From: JAQVQN01 sp964557205
GTDB lineage: Bacteria > Verrucomicrobiota > Kiritimatiellia > RFP12 > UBA1067
NCBI GenBank assembly: GCA_964557205.1
Contig: CAZKZI010000045.1
Location: 1 to 20,176 of the forward strand
Direction: 5' to 3'
Length of the DNA: 20,176 nucleotides
The translations under genes and the position numbers were made by a program. Positions 14,666 through 20,176 of the stretch are shown piece after piece; position 1 is the first letter of the stretch, and the number at the start of each line of letters is the position of its first letter. Below the pieces are notes generated by a model. The model was not told the DNA's origin. It worked only from the letters and a program-made list of their open reading frames with translations, and searched no databases.

Positions 14666-16683
14666 TCTTTCAATAGCCTGCGCTGCAGAACCATGGCCGT
14701 GCGGCACGGCAGATAGACTTTGATCACATTGCAAAGCTCGTTACCGCGCATCTCGGTCAGAAGATTGAAGATCTGATCTTTTCTGATGCGCCCCTGCCCG
14801 CCGAAACGCTCTTCGTCACTGTCCAGCAACAGACGGAACTCGCCCGGCGGCACCACGACACTGAAATCCGTGACCGAACGGTCGCTGTGGAAGTTCAGCA
14901 GGAACACCAGTGGCCCACGCTCGAAAACCAGAACCTTGTGCGTATCCGACATAAACAGGCGCCGCGGCACCGAGCCTTCCAGCGCACGGGTCTCTTTCAC
15001 CAGACGTATGATCGCCTCGTCGAACTCACCCAAGCACCAGAAAAGCAAGTCTTGGTTGTCACGCAAAGCCCACTGGCGCCGCGCGTAGTGGTAGGAATAG
15101 TTATTACCTTCCCGCGGGAAGTCAATCCATTCCGGATGACCAAACTCATTGCCCATGAAGTTCAGGTAGCCGTGTGCCGCTGTGCCCAAAGTGGCCAAAC
15201 GCGCCATCTTGTGGAGCGCGACACCGCGCGCGGTCCGCAGACTGACCGACGTGCGCGACATCTCGTCGTAAATCGAGGCGTCGACAAGCTGGAAAAAGAA
15301 GGTCTTACCGCCCACCAATGCCTGGTCGTGGCTCTCAAGATAGTTGATCGTCTGTTCATCCGTACGTCGGTTGGTCAGCTCGTGCCATAGATAACCGATG
15401 CTCCAGTCCTCGTCGCAGACCTCTCGGGCCATACGGAACCAGCACTCCGGCACCCCCATAGCCATGCGGTAATTAAAGCCCGCCCCGTTGTCGTCTATCG
15501 GAGCGGCGATACCCGGCATGCCGCTCACGTCCTCGGCGATAGTTATCGCGTCAGGCCGAACTTCATGAATCACCCGATTGGCCAGATTGCAATATATCCA
15601 GGCATCCTCGTCAACCGTTGCGTCAAAATACTGGCTGTAGTCCAGAAAGTCCACGCCTAAGCCGTGATGCAAATACAACATGCTGGTGACCCCGTCAAAC
15701 CGGAATCCGTCAACACGGAACTCGTCCAGCCAGTAACGGCAGTTGGAAAGCAGGAAATGCAGGACATCTATCTTGCCGTAGTCGAAACAGCGTGAGTCCC
15801 ACGCCTCGTGCCAGCCCCGCAGACCGGCATGGAAATACTGGTAAGGCGTGCCGTCGAACATCGACAACCCCTCCCGCTCATTCTTGACCGCGTGAGAATG
15901 CACTATGTCGATGATCACGGCCATCCCCGCCACATGCGCCGCGTCCACCAGTTCCTTGAGCTCTTCCGGTGTCCCGAAACGCGAGGAGCAGGCAAAGAAG
16001 CTCGACACATGATACCCGAACGAACCATAGTACGGATGCTCCAAGATAGCCATCAACTGCAGCGTGTTGTACCCTGCCGCCACGATCCGCGGCATGATCT
16101 TCTCGCGGAATTCGGCGTAAGAACCCACGCAAGGCTGATCCTGCGCCATGCCTACATGCGCCTCGTAGATCAAAGGCTCCCGCGTCGGCACCCTGAATTT
16201 GCCCACTTTCCAAACATAAGGCTCCGGTTCCCAGACCTGGGCCGCAAAAAGCAATGTCGACGGATCCTGCACGACCCTCCGCGCATAGACGGGAATCCGC
16301 TCGCCGCGCCCCCCGTTCCACGCCATCTCAAGACGGTAGAACTGACCGTGCCGCAAGCTCTCGGCCGGCAGGGATATCTCCCAGACATCGCGACCGGGCA
16401 GCCTGCTCAGCCGGAAGGCGTCGGCGACACGCCATTCCGAAAAATCCCCGACCAGCCAAATCCCGGTCGCGTTCGGCGCCCACTCCCGGTAAACCCATCC
16501 GCCGTCATGCTTGTGCAGGCCATAATATTCATGCGCACAAGCGAATTCTGAAAGTCGCCCGACATCCTTGCTCAACATAGCTGCCCGCTCATCCGCCCGA
16601 CTGGCACGCCTGCGTATGATTTCGGCATACGGCAAAAGATACGGGTCTTCCAGAAGAGACGAGCGGATAAAGGATTCCGGCAT
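14662..16683 (-). CDS. glgB: 1,4-alpha-glucan branching enzyme, eukaryote-like type
   Basis: A 673-residue GH13 enzyme that makes alpha-1,6 branches in glycogen. N-terminal CBM48-like part: Y-Y-G-L-H-K-H-D-G-G-W-V-Y-R-E-W-A-P-N-A and V-G-D-F-S-E-W. Catalytic barrel: Y-G-S-F-G-Y-H-V-S-S-F-F, D-I-V-H-S-H-A, nucleophile D330 in G-F-R-F-D-G-V, acid E384 in I-A-E-D-V-S-G, and D453 in E-S-H-D-Q. The S-F-G-Y-H-V and S-M-L-Y-L-H-H-G pattern belongs to the GH13_8 group (plant, animal and some bacterial enzymes) rather than the GH13_9 GlgB of E. coli. ATG 16683 has CAGGAGGT just upstream, so I reject the longer start at 16782. It lies 29 bp behind glgA in the same operon. The stop is TAG. Confidence 0.92.
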   Translation of the reverse strand: MPESFIRSSLLEDPYLLPYAEIIRRRASRADERAAMLSKDVGRLSEFACAHEYYGLHKHDGGWVYREWAPNATGIWLVGDFSEWRVADAFRLSRLPGRDVWEISLPAESLRHGQFYRLEMAWNGGRGERIPVYARRVVQDPSTLLFAAQVWEPEPYVWKVGKFRVPTREPLIYEAHVGMAQDQPCVGSYAEFREKIMPRIVAAGYNTLQLMAILEHPYYGSFGYHVSSFFACSSRFGTPEELKELVDAAHVAGMAVIIDIVHSHAVKNEREGLSMFDGTPYQYFHAGLRGWHEAWDSRCFDYGKIDVLHFLLSNCRYWLDEFRVDGFRFDGVTSMLYLHHGLGVDFLDYSQYFDATVDEDAWIYCNLANRVIHEVRPDAITIAEDVSGMPGIAAPIDDNGAGFNYRMAMGVPECWFRMAREVCDEDWSIGYLWHELTNRRTDEQTINYLESHDQALVGGKTFFFQLVDASIYDEMSRTSVSLRTARGVALHKMARLATLGTAAHGYLNFMGNEFGHPEWIDFPREGNNYSYHYARRQWALRDNQDLLFWCLGEFDEAIIRLVKETRALEGSVPRRLFMSDTHKVLVFERGPLVFLLNFHSDRSVTDFSVVVPPGEFRLLLDSDEERFGGQGRIRKDQIFNLLTEMRGNELCNVIKVYLPCRTAMVLQRRLLKD

Positions 16684-16712
16684 ATTCTGACCTCCTGAAA
16701 TAATCTCAGTTC

Positions 16713-18248
16713 TTACTCGAATGAACGGACCAAAGAACGCTTCAGCATCTTCTCGTAGATGTCGATGTAGTGCTTGGCGCATGTCTCATGGTTGAAACGG
16801 GTATGCCCGTCACGCATAACCCTGGCCACTGTCCGTTCCTTGTCTGCGGCGGGCTGCATGTAAAAACCCATGGCTTTGTCCATCGCCCACTCCAGACCGC
16901 GGCTGTCATAGATCCTGAAAACAAATCCGTTGCCCCTGTCTTTGGCCATGTCCAGATGCTCGACCGTGTCGTGGAGACCGCCGGTGTCATGCACCACCGG
17001 CAGCGATCCGTAAAGCTGGCCGACCATCTGCGGCAGACCGCAAGGCTCAAAAAGCGACGGCATCAACGTGAAATCCGACGCCGCATAACCCTGTTGCGAA
17101 AGCGACTGGTTGAAATCGCAGACAGCCAGCCGACCGTAAAGCTCATGGACCTTGAGGATTTCGTGGAAATGCTTCTGGTAGAACCCGTTGGCCACCACCG
17201 CAATCTGCACGCGTTGTTTCCAGTGGCGCGACATGAAATGATATAAAATGTTCGTCAGCAGTTGCGGGCCCTTCTGCGCCGGATCGAGCCGCGAAGGCCA
17301 GAAGAACAAGGGCACGTCCGGATTCTCCTCAAGCCCCATTTTGTGCTGAAACGCGACCTTGTTGGCACACTTGCCCTCACGGTGATCTTCAGGGCCGTAA
17401 TGCACGTTGAGGTTTGGGTCAATCTCCGGATTGTCCGACGGGTCCGGCGCGTTCAGTATGCCCGCCGCGCAACCTGCACGGTATTTGTTGCGCATCTCCT
17501 GCCGCAGCGCTTCCGGGACGAAATCGTGCCACCCATTGACGATCTCCTCCAGAAACCTGGGGCTAACGGTGTTGATGAAATGCGACGCGAACACGCCGCT
17601 CGCCTGCATGTCGATCATGTTACTGTTGCGCGACTCTTCGTAGTTCTGCGGCACCCGCACGTAATAAAGGTTGCCCCAGAACTCGGCCGCGTCGATACCG
17701 GCATCCTCAATGTTGGCCAGGGTCTGATGATGCGTGTGGATGTTGTGAACCGTGAACAGACACGGTATGCCCATGCGCCGGGCCGCACCCGGGATCAGGC
17801 CGGTCATCCAGTCGTTGCAGTGGATCAGATCCGGCCGAACCGTCGGGATGATGTTGTTGATAATCTCGCGCGAGAAGGCCAAGGCCAGTTTAGGGTTTTC
17901 GTTCTGCGAGTTGCTGTAGACCGTGTCGCGGTAATAAAAGCAGCGGTCTTCGGCCAGATGGATGCGCGAGTCCGGCAGGCGGCTCTTGTAAACGCGCAGC
18001 TCGTCGCTGATGAGCTGCCCCACGTCCACATGGAACATGCGCCGATAGTGCGGCAACGCCACATGCACATCCGCCCCAAGATCGAAAAGCGCCGCCACCA
18101 GCGAGGCCGAGACATCCGCCAGACCGCCCGCCTTGGCCGTCAGTCGGCAAGCCATGTTACCCATGCCAGACGGCAGATATGTGATCTCCGGCGTGACAAT
18201 CAGGATTCTCGGTTTATTTGCGCTTTTAGGTTTTCGCTTATTGGCCAT
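16713..18248 (-). CDS. glgA: Glycogen synthase (GT5)
   Basis: A 511-residue cytoplasmic glycosyltransferase that lengthens glycogen chains from ADP-glucose (or UDP-glucose). Seen: I-L-I-V-T-P-E at the first strand, K39-A-G-G-L-A-D-V for sugar-nucleotide binding, A-L-P-H-Y, H-C-N-D-W-M-T-G, T-V-H-N-I-H, F-W-P-S-R-L-D-P-A-Q-K-G, and the GT-B signature S-L-F-E-P-C-G-L-P-Q-M near the C-terminal third, followed by D-T-G-G-L-H-D-T-V. Between T-P-E and K-A-G-G-L there are about 17 residues (Y-L-P-S-G-M-G-N-M-A-C-R), longer than in the usual 'E..P..K.GGL' GlgA. An AGGAGAGG lies a little far upstream of the ATG. It sits between the coiled-coil protein gene (49 bp upstream) and glgB (29 bp downstream), on one transcript. 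Confidence 0.92.
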   Translation of the reverse strand: MANKRKPKSANKPRILIVTPEITYLPSGMGNMACRLTAKAGGLADVSASLVAALFDLGADVHVALPHYRRMFHVDVGQLISDELRVYKSRLPDSRIHLAEDRCFYYRDTVYSNSQNENPKLALAFSREIINNIIPTVRPDLIHCNDWMTGLIPGAARRMGIPCLFTVHNIHTHHQTLANIEDAGIDAAEFWGNLYYVRVPQNYEESRNSNMIDMQASGVFASHFINTVSPRFLEEIVNGWHDFVPEALRQEMRNKYRAGCAAGILNAPDPSDNPEIDPNLNVHYGPEDHREGKCANKVAFQHKMGLEENPDVPLFFWPSRLDPAQKGPQLLTNILYHFMSRHWKQRVQIAVVANGFYQKHFHEILKVHELYGRLAVCDFNQSLSQQGYAASDFTLMPSLFEPCGLPQMVGQLYGSLPVVHDTGGLHDTVEHLDMAKDRGNGFVFRIYDSRGLEWAMDKAMGFYMQPAADKERTVARVMRDGHTRFNHETCAKHYIDIYEKMLKRSLVRSFE

Positions 18249-18297
18249 GCCTTTCTGCCGTCCTCTCCTGTCGTAAGCTCTCGCGCCGCAAATGTTG

Positions 18298-18693
18298 TCA
18301 CTTCGGCAAACTGACCTTCTCTTCGACTTTATCGGTCAACTCTTTGACCCTTCCTTTCAAATCCTCCAGCTTCTGGCGCTTGTCGCGCAGCTCCGGTAAA
18401 TCCATGATCTTTTTACGTAATTCATGCTGCTTGTTTACAAGCTCCGCTTGCAGCTCTCGATACTTCTTGCGCAGCTCATCGATCTCCGGGCTGGAATACT
18501 TGGTGTTTTCCCAAGCGCTCTCCATTTCGCTCTCGAGTTTGCTGACACTGACAATGGTCTGCACCCGTTCAACCATCAATTCGTTCACCTGCTTGCGCTC
18601 GTCCTCGGAAAGCTCGGCAATGCTCTTGGCCGCGACCGCCCGCCCCGCCGTCAGCACCGTCAAAAAACATACGCACATAATAGCGACTCGCAT
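18298..18693 (-). CDS. Small exported coiled-coil protein of unknown function
   Basis: A 131-residue protein with a signal peptide (MRVAIMCVCFLTVLTAGRAVA) followed by an almost entirely helical, charged remainder rich in E, K, L and R with heptad-like spacing (for example the stretch from I-D-E-L-R-K-K-Y to the C-terminus). I recognise no family. An excellent AGGAGG ribosome site precedes the ATG at 18693. It is first in the glg operon, 49 bp ahead of glgA. Its export does not fit glycogen synthesis in the cytoplasm, so the link may be shared transcription only, or an envelope role unrelated to glycogen. Confidence 0.75.
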   Translation of the reverse strand: MRVAIMCVCFLTVLTAGRAVAAKSIAELSEDERKQVNELMVERVQTIVSVSKLESEMESAWENTKYSSPEIDELRKKYRELQAELVNKQHELRKKIMDLPELRDKRQKLEDLKGRVKELTDKVEEKVSLPK

Positions 18694-18730
18694 CCAGCAA
18701 CCTCCTGTTTTGATCTATTAATTCCTTAAT

Positions 18731-18759
18731 AGTGTACACCAGAACGCACTTATACGCAA
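18731..18759 (-). promoter_or_regulatory. Promoter of the glg operon with a palindrome over the -10
   Basis: On the - strand TTGCGT (+ coordinates 18754-18759) and TACACT (18731-18736) are 17 bases apart, with 3 of 6 and 4 of 6 matches. The perfect 8-base palindrome GTGTACAC (18732-18739) covers the -10, a possible operator. The start of the first gene is about 38 bases further on. Confidence 0.35.
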
Positions 18760-18825
18760 CCTGCCCCCGGGTGCAAATTTACTTCGTTGCATCGCACCCG
18801 ACAAATTGCGGTTTGCTGCCGCCGC

Positions 18826-18855
18826 TTGACACCGACCTCCGTTTTTATGTAAGGT
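18826..18855 (+). promoter_or_regulatory. Possible promoter of the GNAT gene
   Basis: A perfect TTGACA (18826-18831) is followed after 18 bases by TAAGGT (18850-18855), a poor -10 with 3 of 6 matches. The -35 alone makes it worth listing. Confidence 0.3.
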
Positions 18856-18882
18856 TCACTCTCATGATAAAAAAGGATAATT

Positions 18883-19341
18883 ATGTGCCGGTTTCGTGAC
18901 TACATGCCGGGTGATGAAGAAGAGGTGTTCCGGATCATGAAGGAGGTCCTGGCTGGCTACGGACTGAGCACGAATCCCGCCGAGATCGATGCCGACCTCC
19001 AGAATATTCATGCGTCGTACTTGTCGGGCGGAGGCGCTTTCAGGATTCTCGAGTGTGACGGCAGGATTGCCGGTTCTTACGGTCTCTACCCAACAACAAG
19101 GCAGTCCTGCGAATTGCGCAAGATGTACCTCTTGACGGAATTCAAAGGCCAAGGTAACGGCAAGAAAATGATGGACGATGCCTTGCGTTTTGCGAAGACT
19201 CTGGGATTTGTCGAGATGACTCTGGAGACGAATTCGCGCTTGAAGGAAGCCTTGGGCCTTTACAGGAAGTACGGGTTCACGGAGTTTACCCCGGATCATC
19301 TTTCAGACCGTTGTGACTTGGCAATGAGAAGGGCTCTGTAA
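18883..19341 (+). CDS. GNAT-family N-acetyltransferase
   Basis: A 152-residue acetyltransferase of the GNAT fold. Seen: the early F-R-D-Y-M-P-G-D-E-E-E-V-F helix, the G-S-Y-G-L-Y strand, then motif A from E-L-R-K-M-Y-L-L through K-G-Q-G-N-G-K-K-M, where the Q-x-x-G-x-G/A acetyl-CoA loop is K-G-Q-G-N-G. Motif B follows with A-L-G-L-Y-R-K-Y-G-F. The L-R-K-M-Y arrangement is common in small amino-acid or small-molecule acetyltransferases, but the acceptor is unknown. AAGGA is placed correctly before ATG 18883. It is transcribed alone, divergent from the glg operon and convergent with the PqqD-like gene. Confidence 0.88.
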   Translation: MCRFRDYMPGDEEEVFRIMKEVLAGYGLSTNPAEIDADLQNIHASYLSGGGAFRILECDGRIAGSYGLYPTTRQSCELRKMYLLTEFKGQGNGKKMMDDALRFAKTLGFVEMTLETNSRLKEALGLYRKYGFTEFTPDHLSDRCDLAMRRAL

Positions 19342-19342
19342 A

Positions 19343-19377
19343 AAGCCGGATGCGCGCACATTAAAAACTTGCGGCTT
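19343..19377. terminator. Weak hairpin between convergent genes
   Basis: AAGCCG (19343-19348) and CGGCTT (19372-19377) can pair around a loop of 23 bases, between the GNAT stop and the PqqD-like stop. The loop is long and no T-run follows, so use as a two-way terminator is uncertain. Confidence 0.25.
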
Positions 19378-19652
19378 CATTCAACGCAGGCAAGGACGCG
19401 CTCGACCAGATAACCCATAAACCTCTCAATCTCCGCCGCTGCCACATCATCCGTGACTTCGTATTCGGCCAGCATCGCCGCCAAAAGCTCTGACTGCGAG
19501 ACCGGCCGCTCCATCTGCCGCCAGAACCACAGTCCCATGTTGTTCAGGCTGTACATTTTGGACTCGCCCGCATGCAGAACGATCAGAAAATCCTCACCGG
19601 CAATGCTCCGCAATACCACGTCATCAGCCCTGCTGTATAATTTTACCGTCAT
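19377..19652 (-). CDS. PqqD-family protein
   Basis: A 91-residue protein of the PqqD fold (a winged-helix-like peptide-binding domain, the RiPP recognition element). Seen: D-F-L-I-V-L-H-A-G-E-S-K-M-Y-S-L-N-N-M-G-L-W-F-W, the usual beta strands followed by 'LN..G..IW', then helices with L-L-A-A-M-L-A-E-Y-E-V and a closing E-I-E-R-F-M-G-Y-L. Family members hold a precursor peptide for a radical SAM or other modifying enzyme, but many stand-alone copies have unknown roles. AAGGAG lies before ATG 19652. Its start is 18 bp behind the stop of the secreted protein gene, so both are probably on one mRNA. No radical SAM enzyme or precursor peptide is visible in the window. Confidence 0.8.
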   Translation of the reverse strand: MTVKLYSRADDVVLRSIAGEDFLIVLHAGESKMYSLNNMGLWFWRQMERPVSQSELLAAMLAEYEVTDDVAAAEIERFMGYLVERVLACVE

Positions 19653-19670
19653 CGCATCTTCTCCTTATCA

Positions 19671-20176
19671 TCACTCTGGCACAACTTTATAAAACCTGCT
19701 CTTGTCCCCCGCGTTGAAAGGAACCTCCACACTCTTCAAAGGCCAGTCGCCCGCGATCCCATCCTGTGACCAAACCTCTCCCGGCAACCGCCACAGCAGC
19801 TCTTCCCATACCCCTGTCGTCAGATTGGTGGAGGAAAGTATCTGATAACTGCACCCCGCCACCGGTTCGAAGGACAGCGGCAAAACCCCTGCTGACATCG
19901 CGCCTGCCAGCCCCGCCAGCGCGCGCAGCCGCACACCACCCTGCACCGGACTCGTTCCTGCCTCATACTCCAGCCAGGTAGCGAATCCGTCGTCATCCTG
20001 ATCAAGCAAGTCGGCATAAGGGTCGCCCGCCAGACCATGACCTATCAGCCACGCCGCGGATGTGCCGCGCGCCGTCTGCCCGGCGCGTACGGTCAGAGCA
20101 GGATCACCCAAAAAAGTCATGTGGCGCAGCCGCAAGGCAGCCGCGCCGCCCATCCCCTCGAAAGCCCCGCGCCACG
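19671..20176 (-). CDS. C-terminal part of a large secreted protein (5' end outside the window)
   Basis: About 168 residues are visible; the frame stays open to the window edge, so the ATG at 20153 is not the start. The first part has H-M-T-F-L-G-D-P-A-L-T-V-R, like the 'LGDPAL' end of gingipain-type (C25) peptidases and related surface proteins. Then a linker W-L-I-G-H-G-L-A-G-D-P-Y-A-D with D-Q-D-D-D-G-F-A-T-W-L-E-Y-E-A-G-T-S-P, a calcium-loop/thrombospondin-3-like module typical of PVC-group secreted proteins. The end holds a beta-sandwich piece (Y-Q-I-L-S-S-T-N-L, S-R-F-Y-K-V-V). The C25 assignment is tentative because the catalytic domain is not in view. Confidence 0.6.
   Translation of the reverse strand, partial: WRGAFEGMGGAAALRLRHMTFLGDPALTVRAGQTARGTSAAWLIGHGLAGDPYADLLDQDDDGFATWLEYEAGTSPVQGGVRLRALAGLAGAMSAGVLPLSFEPVAGCSYQILSSTNLTTGVWEELLWRLPGEVWSQDGIAGDWPLKSVEVPFNAGDKSRFYKVVPE

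Noticed and set aside
16684..16782. Longer glgB start at 16782
   Set aside because: A near-perfect ribosome site sits before ATG 16683, while the extension overlaps the end of glgA and has no family similarity.
17262..18314. A 350-residue + strand frame opposite glgA
   Set aside because: Lies entirely antisense to a well-conserved glycogen synthase and looks like a low-complexity shadow.
1..20176. CRISPR array, insertion sequence, tRNA or rRNA gene
   Set aside because: No regularly spaced repeats, transposase motifs, cloverleaf or rRNA-like stretches were seen on either strand by eye.

Overview
The window is a GC-rich bacterial scaffold with one assembly gap (100 Ns at 10957-11056). Gene content suggests a polysaccharide-degrading member of the PVC group (Kiritimatiellota, Lentisphaerota or Verrucomicrobiota). 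The clues are large secreted CAZyme-type proteins with Asp-box, LamG, beta-propeller and FG-GAP modules, no SusC/SusD pair, a XylR-type regulator remnant, and a secreted protein tail of the 'GDP..D.D.DG...WLEY.AGT.P' type that is common in that group. This taxonomic placement is inference; no rRNA or other marker tree can be made from the window.

Region 1 (1-10956, + strand) looks like one long operon read from a good promoter at 13-41. It holds a secreted Asp-box (sialidase-fold) protein; a large propeller-LamG-Asp-box-propeller protein split by an in-frame TAG; a 1555-residue protein joining a carbohydrate-binding-like domain, a putative glycoside hydrolase barrel, a propeller and nine FG-GAP calcium-loop repeats; and a GH28-fold protein cut by the gap. 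Gaps between genes are 15-35 bp and every protein with a visible N-terminus has a signal peptide, so the set acts outside the cytoplasm, probably on a pectin-like or other complex plant or host glycan.

Region 2 (11057-13139) opens inside a GH127-type beta-L-arabinofuranosidase, which fits with GH28 in pectin or arabinan breakdown. A 5' remnant of a XylR/AraC-type sugar regulator follows it.

Region 3 (13140-14665) holds leuB (3-isopropylmalate dehydrogenase, +), convergent with infA (IF-1, -). Then comes a promoter plus the first 22 or so codons of a MmeI-like DNA methyltransferase, cut off where glgB begins.

Region 4 (14662-18693, - strand) is a glycogen operon: a small exported coiled-coil protein, then glgA (glycogen synthase, GT5), then glgB (branching enzyme of the eukaryote-like type).

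Region 5 (18883-20176) holds a GNAT acetyltransferase (+), a PqqD-family protein (-), and the C-terminal part of a large secreted protein (-) that runs off the window. The most notable points are the amber codon at a conserved aromatic position of a propeller blade, the two truncated gene starts either side of leuB-infA, and the PqqD-like protein placed directly behind a secreted surface protein.
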